Source: Streptomyces sp. SW4
GTDB lineage: Bacteria > Actinomycetota > Actinomycetes > Streptomycetales > Streptomycetaceae
Reading direction: 5' to 3'
Assembly (NCBI GenBank): GCA_003248315.1
Contig: QKWM01000004.1
Span: forward strand, 2,911,001 to 2,975,000
Length of the DNA stretch: 64,000 nucleotides
The notes beneath the pieces were generated by a model that ran no database searches, was not told where the DNA came from, and worked only from the letters and a program-made list of their open reading frames with translations. A program made the position numbers and the translations under genes. Each line of letters starts with the position of its first letter. Position 1 is the stretch's first letter. Of the stretch, positions 1 to 14,865 are shown in pieces.

Positions 1-1
1 C

Positions 2-738
2 GGCCTGTGCGGCTTCCGCGCCCCCGCCGAGACCGCAGACCTGCTCGACGGGCTCGGCGTCGACTCCCTCAAGCCGTACGTCGACCTGCTGCGCGCCCAC
101 CCCGAGGACGCCGCCCTGCGCGAGGTCCTCACGGCCGTCCTCACCGCCGACCCCGAGGAGATGGCCCGGACCGTCGCCGAGGTCGCCGCCGCGTGCGACC
201 GCCTCGGCGGTGCGTACGCCCCCTACGCCGACATCGCCCACCACTACCCGGGCGACCCCGGCGTCCTCGCCGCGATGCTCCTCAACCACGTCCGGCTCCA
301 GCCCGGCGAGGCCCTCTACCTCGGCGCCGGCATCCCGCACGCCTACCTCGACGGTCTCGGCGTCGAGATCATGGCCAACTCCGACAACGTCCTGCGCTGC
401 GGCCTGACCCCCAAGCACGTCGACGTCCCCGAACTGCTGCGCATCGTCCGCTTCGAGGCGGGCGACCCCGGTGTCCTGCGCCCGGAGGCCGCCCCCGACG
501 GTGAAGAGGTCTACGACACGCCCATCGACGAGTTCCGGCTCTCCCGCTACGTCCTCCCGAGGGCACCGTCGCCCACGACCTCACCCGCCACACCCCGCAG
601 ATCCTGCTCTGCACCGCGGGCTCCGTCCGCGTGGGCGAGCACGACCTGACCCCCGGCGGTTCCGTCTTCGTCCCGGCGGGCGAAAACGCACAGGTGTCCG
701 GGGCCGGGACCCTCTTCCGGGCGACCGTACGACTCTGA
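2..738 (+). CDS. manA: Mannose-6-phosphate isomerase (type I), 5'-truncated by window edge
   Basis: This enzyme interconverts mannose 6-phosphate and fructose 6-phosphate in the cytoplasm, linking glycolysis to GDP-mannose supply. Only the C-terminal ~245 residues are present. The visible signature is the type I cupin block around 290-430, with LQPGEALYLGAGIPHAYL followed by GVEIMANSDNVLRCGLTPKH, which contains conserved metal-site and active-site positions of the family. One apparent frameshift lies in the C run at 556-558; adding one C continues the frame as EGTVAHDLTRHTPQILLCTAG and reaches the TGA at 736-738. The gene upstream is outside the window. A PTS permease gene of EIIBCA type lies 1.2 kb downstream, which may be functionally linked. 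The family assignment is secure; the frameshift is probably a sequencing error. Confidence 0.95.
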
Positions 739-906
739 CGCGTACACGGCGGACGTCGGGGCACACGACGCCCCGGCGGGCTGCAACAATGGCGCACCGC
801 ACGGCACGGGAGCGGCCGACCCGGCATGCCCGGCGCCGGCCGCGCCCCGGGCGGCGTACGCCCCGAGCAGACGAAGATCCGGAAATTCGAAGGGACAACG
901 CGACCC

Positions 907-1884
907 ATGAGCGCGTCAGGCGGCACCAAGGCGATCGTGGCGGCACTGCTCGCCAACCTCTCGATCGCGGTAGCGAAATTCGTGGCGTTCCTCTTCAGCG
1001 GCTCCTCGTCGATGCTCGCCGAGTCCGTGCACTCGGTCGCCGACTCCGGCAACCAGGGCCTGCTCCTGCTCGGCGGCAAGCGGGCCAAGCGCGCCGCCAC
1101 CCCGGAGCACCCGTTCGGCTACGGCCGTGAGCGCTACATCTACGCCTTCCTCGTCTCCATCGTGCTGTTCTCGGTCGGCGGCATGTTCGCCCTCTACGAG
1201 GGCTACGAGAAGATCAAGCACCCGCACGAGATCGAGCACTGGTACTGGCCGGTCGGCGTCCTGGTCTTCGCGATCATCGCCGAGACGATCTCCTTCCGGA
1301 CCGCCATCAAGGAGTCCAACGCCCTGCGCGGCAAGAAGTCCTGGAAGGAGTTCGTCCGCCACGCCAAGGCCCCCGAGCTGCCCGTCGTCCTGCTGGAGGA
1401 CCTCGGCGCCCTGCTCGGCCTGATCCTCGCCCTCGGCGGCGTCGGCCTGGCCCTGCTGACCGGCAACGGCGTCTGGGACGGCATCGGCACCCTCTGCATC
1501 GGCGTCCTGCTCATCCTGATCGCCCTCGTGCTCGCCGCCGAGACCAAGTCGCTGCTGCTCGGCGAGTCCGCGAGCCCCGAGGCGCTGCGGCAGATCGAGG
1601 CCGCCGCCGTCGCCGGCGACACCGTCACCGGCATCATCCACATGCGCACGCTCCACCTCGGCCCCGAGGAGCTGCTCGTCGCCGCCAAGATCGCCGTCCG
1701 CCACGACGGGACGGCCACCGAGATCGCCGCCGCCATCGACGCCGCCGAGTCCCGCATCCGCGAGGCCGTGCCGATCGCCCGCGTCATCTACCTGGAGCCC
1801 GACATCTACAGCGAGTCCGAGGCGGCCAAGGGTCCCGACCGCGACGCCACCCCGGGCGGCCCGACGCCGCACACCGCCCACTGA
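907..1884 (+). CDS. Cation diffusion facilitator (CDF) family transporter
   Basis: Predicted inner-membrane divalent metal exporter of 325 residues with about six membrane segments in the first 220 residues and a cytoplasmic C-terminal domain. TM2 carries the CDF metal motif HSVAD (His42, Asp46). The equivalent of the second metal-site helix reads LLEDLGALLG (Glu164, Asp165) and lacks the usual HxxxD, as in a divergent branch resembling ZnT9/YdfM-type proteins. I chose ATG 907 because the alignable start MSASGGTKAIVAALL begins there and AGGGA lies at 891-895; an in-frame ATG at 826 only adds a low-complexity extension. A strong terminator follows. Substrate (Zn, Fe, Mn, Co) cannot be read from sequence. 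Confidence 0.9.
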   Translation: MSASGGTKAIVAALLANLSIAVAKFVAFLFSGSSSMLAESVHSVADSGNQGLLLLGGKRAKRAATPEHPFGYGRERYIYAFLVSIVLFSVGGMFALYEGYEKIKHPHEIEHWYWPVGVLVFAIIAETISFRTAIKESNALRGKKSWKEFVRHAKAPELPVVLLEDLGALLGLILALGGVGLALLTGNGVWDGIGTLCIGVLLILIALVLAAETKSLLLGESASPEALRQIEAAAVAGDTVTGIIHMRTLHLGPEELLVAAKIAVRHDGTATEIAAAIDAAESRIREAVPIARVIYLEPDIYSESEAAKGPDRDATPGGPTPHTAH

Positions 1885-1902
1885 CGCCTCTCGCACACAC
1901 CG

Positions 1903-1936
1903 ACGGGGCCCGCCGAACCATCTCGGCGGGCCCCGT
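1903..1936. terminator. Bidirectional hairpin terminator between the CDF gene and the PTS gene
   Basis: A perfect 14-bp inverted repeat (1903-1916 and 1923-1936) with a 6-nt loop lies between two convergent genes. There is no U tract, as is usual in streptomycetes. Confidence 0.85.
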
Positions 1937-1972
1937 TCGTGCATCCGGCACGGCAGGTCCGGTCATGGCACG

Positions 1973-4084
1973 TCAGCGCACGTCGCTCAGCACCTCCAGG
2001 ACCGCCCGCTCGTCCGCCGCATCCAGCAGCCGTTCCCGGAAACCGGCGTCCATCAGCTTGCGCGACAGCAGGGCGAGGATCCGCAGATGCTCGTCGCCCG
2101 CCGCGGCCTCCGGTACGGCGATCATGAACACCAGGCGGGCCTTCGTACCGTCCAGGGACCCCCACTCCACGCCCTCGCCGGAACGCGCGAAGCCGACGAC
2201 GGGCGCCGTCACCGCGTCCGTCTTCGCGTGCGGGATCGCGATCTCCTCGCCGAGCCCGGTCGTCCCCTGCTCCTCGCGCCGCAGCGCCGTCCGCACCAGT
2301 TCCGCCTCGTCGGCCACGCGGCCGCTGCGGGCCAGCAGCGCCGCCATCTCCCGTATCGCGGCCTCCTTGTCGCCCGCCTCCAGGCGGACCTTCACCGTCC
2401 GGGCGGTGAGATGCCCCGAGAGCACCTCGGGCTCGGCGTCCTCCGCGCCCTCTGCGACCCCTGCGCCCTCCGTGGTCTCCGTCGTCTTCCCGGTCTCCGA
2501 AGACCGCGTGGTCCCCCGACAGACCCGTGGTCCCCCCGCCAGACCCGTGGTCCCCCGACCTCAAGGCCCTCCGCCGGGCCGGCGATCGGCCCGCGCCGCC
2601 GCCTCCGCTCGGCGAGATCGACCAGCAGCACCGTGCTCACCGCCGTCACGACCGCCCCGGCCACCACGGCCACGAAGAACATCGGCACTGCGCCGACCGC
2701 GCCCAGCACCGCCACGATCGGCCCGCCGTGCGGTACGGCGTCCTCCACACCCGAGAGCCCGGCGATCGCGCCGGCCACCGCACCGCCGAGCATGTTGGCC
2801 GGGATCACCTGCGCCGGCCGGGCCGCCGCGAACGGAATGGCACCCTCGGAGATGCCGAAGCAGCCCATGAAGAGGGACGCCAGCCCCGTCTCCCGTTCCT
2901 GCTCGGTGTACAGCCGCCTGCGGATCAGCGTGGCCAGCCCCTGGCCGAGCGGCATGACCGGGATCGCGGCGGCGCACATGCCCATGACGGTCTGGTTGCC
3001 GGTCGCGATCAGCCCCGCGCCGAACAGGAACGCCGTCTTGTTGACCGGCCCGCCCATGTCGAACGCGATCATCAGCCCGAGAATCGCGCCGAGCACCACC
3101 GCACTGGTGCCGGTCATTCCGCTGAGCCAGCTGGTCAGATGCTCGAACACCCAGGAGATCGGCCTGCCGATGACATGGATGAAGAACAGGCCGAGAGCCG
3201 TCGTGGCCACGATCGGGATCACGATGATCGGCATGATCGGCTGCACGAACCTCGGGACCCTGACTTTCTTGATCCCCACGACCAGATACCCGGCGAGGAA
3301 CCCGGTCACGATCGCCCCGATGAAGCCCGCCCCCGCCTTCGAGTCGTACAGCTCACCGGTGTTGGCGATCCAGCCGCCGATCATGCCGGGCACCAGCGCG
3401 GGCCGGTCGCCGATCGCGTAGGCGATGTACCCGGAGAGGATCGGCACCATCAGCGTGAAGCCGATCACGCCGATGTTGTTCACGTCGTTCCAGAAGGAGT
3501 CCTTCGGGATGACCAGGCCGCCCGACGGGTCGGTGTGCCCGCCCAGCGAGAGCGAGATGGCGATCAGCAACCCGCCGACCACGACGAACGGGATCATGTA
3601 ACTGACGCCGTTCATCAGCGCCTTGTACACGACACCGCGCTCCTTGCCCCGCCCGAGCCCCTGGCGCCACCCGGACCCGTCGCGCCCCCGCCGGCGCTCG
3701 CGGATCCCGCTCCGGCGCCCGGCGAGTACACCGGCGCCGTCCGCACCCGCTCGATCAGCTCCTCGGGACGGTGGATGCCGTCCGCCACCCCGACCGTGAG
3801 CACCCTCTTGCCGCGAAGCGGCTCAGGTCCACGTCCTTGTCGGCGGCGACGATGATGCCGTCGGCGGTTCTGACATCGTTGTCATCGAGCGCGTTCTCGG
3901 CCCCGATGGAGCCCTGCGTCTCCACCTTGATGTCGATGCCACGGCTCGCGGCGGCCTGGGCGAGCTTCTCGGCCGCCATGTACGTGTGCGCGATGCCGGT
4001 CGGGCACGCGGTCACGGCGAGCAGCCGCACCCGTCCGCCTGCACCGTCGCCGCCCTCCACCGGGGGTCCGGCCGGACTGGTCAC
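1973..4084 (-). CDS. PTS fructose/mannose-family permease, domain order EIIB-EIIC-EIIA
   Basis: Membrane sugar phosphotransferase permease that imports and phosphorylates a hexose. EIIB comes first (4084 to about 3740) with the phospho-cysteine motif VTACPTGIAHTYMAAEKL. EIIC follows (about 3640-2600) with several membrane segments and FDMGGPVNKTAF. EIIA is last (about 2410-1973) with the phospho-histidine motif EIAIPHAKTDAV. The start is GTG 4084 with AGGAG six bases upstream. Three apparent -1 frameshifts (near 3811, 3658 and inside 2501-2560) must be repaired to give about 704 residues. The BCA order matches Bacillus ManP (mannose) rather than FruA (ABC), and manA is nearby, so mannose is a reasonable alternative to fructose. 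The C-A linker is built on three 20-bp repeats. Confidence 0.88.
2501..2560. repeat. Three 20-bp tandem repeats in the EIIC-EIIA linker
   Basis: Units 2501-2520, 2521-2540 and 2541-2560 share AGACC(C)G(C)GTGGTCCCCC with small differences. Twenty is not a multiple of three, so each unit is read in a different frame, but three units add exactly 20 codons. Confidence 0.85.
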
Positions 4085-4513
4085 GTCGATCTCCTAACGC
4101 CTTCGTCATGCCGGACGCCCTGCTTCGGGCGCCCGCGAGACCGATCGGAGGTTCCGATCGTCCCCGCATCCTGCACCACCCGCCGGCTGTCTCAAAGTCG
4201 CCCCCGGGAGCAGCGGAGCCCCGCCCTCCGCTGCTCCGTCCGCCGCGGCGCGGGCTCTCGACGAGGGCTTTCCGCGGAGACTTTCGATGCGGACTGGGGA
4301 CGCCCCGGCCGAGCGGTGTAGCTTGGGACGGAGCCAGACGTCGCTGCTGATGGCGGTCGGGCGGCCCCAGCGGGCCGGCCGAGGGAGAGAGGGCCTCCGA
4401 CGGACTGCGCTGCGCGCACGCGGGCATGCCCGTGTCCTCCTTGGACACCCTGTGTCCGCCGCCGCGCAGGTCAGCCGTACCCACCTCGACCCCGATCCGA
4501 GGAGCAGCTCGTA
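4085..4513. promoter_or_regulatory. Divergent regulatory region between the PTS gene and ahcY
   Basis: This 429-base stretch has no gene. It holds an operator-like inverted repeat (4142-4149 CGATCGGA, 3-nt spacer, 4153-4160 TCCGATCG) 58 bp before the PTS start. A strong 12-bp perfect hairpin (4207-4218 and 4226-4237) follows. A -10-like TAGCTT is at 4319-4324, and an ahcY leader has competing hairpins at 4432-4457. The ahcY ribosome site GAGGAG is at about 4499-4504. No known riboswitch consensus was recognised. Confidence 0.55.
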
Positions 4514-5968
<1,455 letters not shown>

Positions 5969-6000
5969 CCCGCCGACGGCCGCCACGCCGCGGCCTGGCC

Positions 6001-6030
6001 GTGAGCGCGTCCGTGCACTGACGCGCTCAC
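6001..6030 (+). terminator. Hairpin terminator after ahcY
   Basis: A perfect 10-bp stem (6001-6010 and 6021-6030, GTGAGCGCGT arm) with a 10-nt loop lies 32 bp after the ahcY stop codon. Confidence 0.7.
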
Positions 6031-6134
6031 GCTGGCAGTCCGCTCACGGCAGCAGGTCCACCGAGACAGGCCCCCGCACCCCCGTGCCGGGGCCTGCCCC
6101 GTTGCCGGACCGCCGCATCGGACCAGCAGCACAC

Positions 6135-6236
6135 CACCGCACCAGCGACAGCACCGCGCTGGCGACAGCACAGCGCTGGCGACAGCACCGCACCGGCGAC
6201 AGCACCGCGCTGGCGACAGCACAGCGCCGGCGACCG
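6135..6236. repeat. Six tandem copies of a 17-bp unit
   Basis: Units start at 6135, 6152, 6169, 6186, 6203 and 6220 with consensus CACCGCGCTGGCGACAG; individual units differ at up to about three positions. The whole 5969-6292 gap between ahcY and the next gene contains only the terminator and this array. Seventeen bp is not codon-periodic, so it is unlikely to be coding. Confidence 0.9.
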
Positions 6237-6292
6237 TCGTCGGCGGCACCGCACCGACGACACCGGACCAGCCCGTCAGGACCCAGGACCCC

Positions 6293-6906
6293 ATGCCCCG
6301 CGGCCGTTATTCGCTTCACGATCCGCACGATCACACCCCCCTCGGCGAAGAACACTTCCACTGCGCCGTCGGCCCCTCCGGCTGGCGCTACGTCTCACAG
6401 CTGACGGCACCCACCGGCGAACATCGCGGCTCCGTCGACCTCACCCTCGACGAACTCGGCCGTCCGATCCGCCTGGAACTCCACGCCGCGAGCTGGCAGG
6501 TGCGCGGTGCCGCCCTCGACGGAGTCACCTGGGTCCGGACCGACCCGACCGGGACCGAAGCCACCGAAGGCAATGTGCGCGCTCACGCCTTCGCCGGCAG
6601 CTCCCCGGCCTTCCTCGTCGCCATCGCCCGTCTCCTGCGCCTCACCCCCTCCGCGGCGGCCACCCGCCTGCGCGTCGTCACCTTCACGGACCCGGTCCTC
6701 GCCCCGCGCACCGTCGACCAGTCCTGGGCCCTGGTGAAAAGCGAAGCACACGCCACTGACAGCGGCCCCTGACCGTGGACGAATACCAGGTCACGGCCCT
6801 GGACACCGGCGAGCAGCACACCGTGCACCTCGCCGGTGACGTGGTCCTCGCGGCACCCGGCATCGAGTTGGAGGACCTGGAGTCCCCGCCGTCGGTCTTC
6901 CCGTGA
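6293..6906 (+). CDS. Conserved hypothetical protein of Streptomyces
   Basis: A soluble protein of about 204 residues with no signal peptide or membrane segment. I do not recognise a named domain; the pattern of alternating beta-strand-like segments (GSVDLTLDELGRPIRLEL, then WVRTDPTG) suggests a compact beta-rich fold. One apparent -1 frameshift in the C run at about 6767-6770 must be repaired; the frame then continues LTVDEYQVTALDTGEQHTVHL and stops at 6904-6906. Start ATG 6293 opens MPRGRYSLHDPHD. It converges on the RDD gene with 18 bp between stops. Function unknown. Confidence 0.65.
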
Positions 6907-6924
6907 CGGCCGCCGACCGCTGCT

Positions 6925-7944
6925 CTACGCCGGCGGCACGAACCCGGTGCCGGCCCGACGTTCCCCCGGAGCGTCTCGCGGCACGTCGTGAGGCGCCGCG
7001 GGCCGAGAGGGCACGGCTGCCGGGGAGCCGCATTCGTCGTGGGAGCCGGGGCAGCCGGGGGAGCGGCCGGCGCCGCAGGGAACGCGGGGCCATGGAGCCA
7101 CCGGGGCGGCCAGGGGAGCCGCCGGTGCCGCCGGAGCCTCCTGGCCCGCAGCGGGCCGGGCAGCCACGGCCGTCGCCCCGCCACCGCTCGCTCCGGAGCC
7201 GTGCCCGAAGGCCCGGCGTGCCTCGCGTGCCTGCCGCTCCTGCATCACCGCGGCGAGGAACTCGGCGGGCGGCACCCCTGCGGCGCCGGTGCCCCGTGCG
7301 CGCCGCCAGGTCCGCGGCCAGCCGCTGCGCCATCGCATCGCCGACCTGCGGGTCCAGCTGCCGCATCCGCGTCAGGTACTGCCGTACGGCCAGCCACAGA
7401 TCATCCGGAACCGCCGACAGATCCAGCCCCGAGAACCGCCCCGCCAGCCACGGCGGAGGCGGCGGCACGAAACCGCCGGGAGTGGCCGGCACCCGCTCCC
7501 GCACCACCAGCGTCCCGGCGAACACGTCACCGATGCGCCGCCCCCGCGCCGACACCAGCGAGGCGACACAGGCGACGACCCCCAAGGTCATCAGGATCTC
7601 GATGACCCCGATCAGCCCCGCACCAGCGCGTGCCGGAACCTGATCGGACCGCCGTCGTCCCGCACCACCCGCAAACCGCACGCCACCTTGCCCAGCGACC
7701 GCCCGTGGCTGAGCGTCTCGACGGCTATCGGACCGCCGACCAGCACCAGCACGAACGTCCCTAGCGACAGCGCGGTCTGCGCCGCCACGTCCAGCGAGGC
7801 GGTGGCGGCCACCAGCCCCACCGTCACCGCGATGTACACGGCCACGGCCACCACGAGGTCCAGCAACACGGCCAGCGCCCTGCTGGGCAGTCTCGCGGGG
7901 CGCAGCTCCAACGCCACCGCCTCGCCCGTCACCAGCTCACTCAC
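6925..7944 (-). CDS. RDD-domain integral membrane protein
   Basis: About 340 residues. The N-terminal half carries the RDD signature (ELRPARLPSRALAVLLDLVV) and hydrophobic segments; the middle has GRRIGDVFAGTLVVRERV, characteristic of the family. The C-terminal third is Ala/Gly/Pro-rich and probably cytoplasmic. Three -1 slips (G run at 7612-7616 as read on the forward strand, and two near 7265-7290) are repaired by one G each and give a continuous frame to the stop at 6925. Start is GTG 7944. It is divergent from the SpoIIM-like gene with 126 bp between. RDD and SpoIIM-like genes usually sit beside MoxR/DUF58 genes; here an rRNA operon separates them. Biochemical function unknown. Confidence 0.85.
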
Positions 7945-8070
7945 GCCTGCCGCCCTTCCCCTGACCTGCCCCGAACACCGCCAGTCTGCCAAGCTGAAGG
8001 CGCATCGCGCCCCAGTACGACAAGCTGACCACGACCGTCCGCCGACGACAGCCGAGGAGCAGGCACACCG

Positions 8071-9078
8071 ATGGACCTCGACGTCTTCGTCTCCGCCCAC
8101 CGAGCGGAGTGGGACCGCCTCGACGCCCTGCTCAAGCGCCAGCGCCGGCTCAACGGCGCCGAGACCGACGAACTCGTCACCCTGTACCAGCGGACGGCGA
8201 CCCATTTCTCCCTCATCCAGTCCAGCGCCCCGGACCCGCAGCTGACCGGTCGCCTCAGCCAGCTGGTGGCACGCGCGCGTAGTGCCGTGACCGGAACCCG
8301 ACGCGCCTCCTGGCGCGATGTGACCCGCTTCCTCACCCACGGTTTCCCGGCCGCCGTCTACCGAGCCCGCCGCTGGTGGGTGCCCACCGCGCTCCTCTCC
8401 ACAGCGGTCGCGGCTCTCCTGGGCTGGTGGATCGGCACCCACCCCGAGGTGCAGGCCACCATCGCCGCTCCCAGCGAACTCCGGGAGCTCACCCGCCCCG
8501 GCGGCCAGTACGAGTCGTACTACTCGACCCACCCCGCGGCGTCGTTCGCCGCCCAGGTCTGGACGAACAACGCCTGGGCGGCCGCGCTCTGCCTGATCCT
8601 CGGCGTCTTCCTTGGTCTGCCGGTCATCTGGATCCTCTTCCAGAACATGCTCAACCTGGGCGTCGGCTTCGGCCTGATGTCCTCCGCCGGCCGCCTCGAC
8701 ACGTTCCTGGGCCTGGTCCTGCCGCACGGCCTGCTCGAACTCACGGCGGTGTTCGTGGCGGCGGGCACCGGCCTCCGGCTCGGCTGGACCCTCATCGACC
8801 CCGGCCCGCGCACCCGCCGCACGGCCCTGGCCGAGGAGGGCCGCGCGGCCATCGGCATGGCCATCGGCCTGGCGCTGGTCCTGTTCGTCTCCGGAGCCAT
8901 CGAAGGCTTCGTCACCCCCTCCGGCCTGCCCACCTGGGCCCGCATCACCATCGGAGTCGTCGCCGAGCTCGCCTTCCTCGCCTACGTCTACGTCCTCGGC
9001 GGACGGGCCGCGAGGACCGGCGACATGGGCGACGTGGAGGAGGCCGAACGCAGCGCCACGGTGCCCACGGCCGCCTGA
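8071..9078 (+). CDS. SpoIIM-like (stage II sporulation protein M family) membrane protein
   Basis: Intact 335-residue protein. A soluble N-terminal segment (1-100, MDLDVFVSAHRAEWDRLDAL) precedes about five membrane helices between 105 and 315, including the family block NNAWAAALCLILGVFLGLP and LPHGLLELTAVFVAAG. Start ATG 8071 has GAGGAG at 8054-8059. In actinobacteria this family is generally encoded next to RDD, MoxR and DUF58 genes rather than in sporulation loci, so the name is a family label, not a demonstrated sporulation role. The gene is transcribed toward the rRNA operon. Confidence 0.9.
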   Translation: MDLDVFVSAHRAEWDRLDALLKRQRRLNGAETDELVTLYQRTATHFSLIQSSAPDPQLTGRLSQLVARARSAVTGTRRASWRDVTRFLTHGFPAAVYRARRWWVPTALLSTAVAALLGWWIGTHPEVQATIAAPSELRELTRPGGQYESYYSTHPAASFAAQVWTNNAWAAALCLILGVFLGLPVIWILFQNMLNLGVGFGLMSSAGRLDTFLGLVLPHGLLELTAVFVAAGTGLRLGWTLIDPGPRTRRTALAEEGRAAIGMAIGLALVLFVSGAIEGFVTPSGLPTWARITIGVVAELAFLAYVYVLGGRAARTGDMGDVEEAERSATVPTAA

Positions 9079-9615
9079 TGTGCGTGCAGGGCCGGAGAGC
9101 TGCTAATCTCCTCTTCGCCCCACGAGAGCCGTTGACACGGAGCGAGCGGGGAGGTAGATTCGAACAGTTGCCTGGAGATGGGGTCACCCCACAGGGCAGC
9201 AGGTAGGATCTATCTGCTTCTCAAATTCTTGAAGAAGCCTCTCCGATGAATCGGAAAACGGACCCCGGTCAAACCGGCCCGGAACTTCTGATAAAGTCGG
9301 AATCGCCGGAAAGGAAACCGCGAGAGCGGAAACCTGGAAAGCACCGAGGAAATCGGATCGGAAAGATCTGATAGAGTCGGAAACACCGAAGGGAAGCGCC
9401 CGGAGGAAAGCCCGAGAGGGTGAGTACGAAGGAAGCGTCCGTTCCTTGAGAACTCAACAGCGTGCCAAAAGTCAACGCCAGATATGTTGATACCCCGTCT
9501 CTCCCAGCTGGGAGGGCGAGGTTCCTTTGAAAAACACAGCGAGGACGCTGTGAACGTCGGGACTATTCCTCCCGATGTTCCGCTCTCGTGGTGGTACCGG
9601 ATCACCGGTAAGCAT
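9079..9615 (+). promoter_or_regulatory. rRNA operon promoter and leader region
   Basis: This 537-base stretch has no protein gene. A near-consensus promoter (TTGACA 9132-9137, 17-bp spacer, TAGATT 9155-9160) is followed by further promoter-like -10 elements: TAGGAT 9204-9209, TAAAGT 9292-9297 and TAGAGT 9372-9377. The last two sit in a repeated 15-mer CTGATAAAGTCGGAA / CTGATAGAGTCGGAA (9288-9302 and 9368-9382), exactly 80 bp apart. The distal leader contains the streptomycete CTTGAGAACTCAACAGCGTG block and a hairpin CACAGCG-AGGA-CGCTGTG (9535-9552), probably for antitermination and RNase III processing. Confidence 0.85.
9132..9160 (+). promoter_or_regulatory. rrn P1-type promoter
   Basis: TTGACA and TAGATT are separated by exactly 17 bp, a strong match to the principal sigma factor (HrdB-type) consensus, placed about 455 bp upstream of mature 16S. 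Confidence 0.85.
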
Positions 9616-14565
<4,950 letters not shown>

Positions 14566-14636
14566 TTGCTCGCGTCCACTGTGTTGGTTCTGAAACCACG
14601 AACAGCCATTGTGCTGGTTGTTGTTTGTTTCATAGT

Positions 14637-14754
14637 GTTTCGGTGGTCATAGCGTAGGGGAAACGCCCGGTTACATTCCGAACCCGGAAGCTAAGCCTTA
14701 CAGCGCCGATGGTACTGCAGGGGGGACCCTGTGGGAGAGTAGGACGCCGCCGAA
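14637..14754 (+). rRNA. rrf: 5S ribosomal RNA
   Basis: Begins GTTTCGGTGGTCATAGCG and closes with the complementary ACGCCGCCGAAC; 118 nt, with the conserved loop CCGAACCCGGAAGCTAAGCC. It lies 71 bp after 23S. Confidence 0.96.
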
Positions 14755-14766
14755 CAATTCTTGATG

Positions 14767-14800
14767 AGAAGGCCCCGCACCTTTTGGTGCGGGGCCTTCT
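14767..14800 (+). terminator. rRNA operon terminator
   Basis: A perfect 15-bp stem (14767-14781 and 14786-14800) with a TTTT loop, immediately after 5S. It also separates the rRNA operon from the convergent DUF58 gene. Confidence 0.93.
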
Positions 14801-14865
14801 TGCGTTTCCGGGTGGGCAGGCCGCGGGATTTGCGGTCCCGCGTGCCCGCTTCTTATCCCCGCCCC

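Noticed and set aside
2087..3855. Long plus-strand frames (444 and 442 codons) opposite the PTS gene
   Set aside because: The minus strand carries EIIA, EIIB and EIIC active-site motifs; the plus frames have none.
4290..4513. SAH or SAM riboswitch upstream of ahcY
   Set aside because: The leader lacks the recognisable conserved cores of SAH, SAM-II or SAM-IV classes; the GAGGAGCAGC stretch near the start is the ribosome-binding site. Only unassigned competing hairpins remain, reported as a finding.
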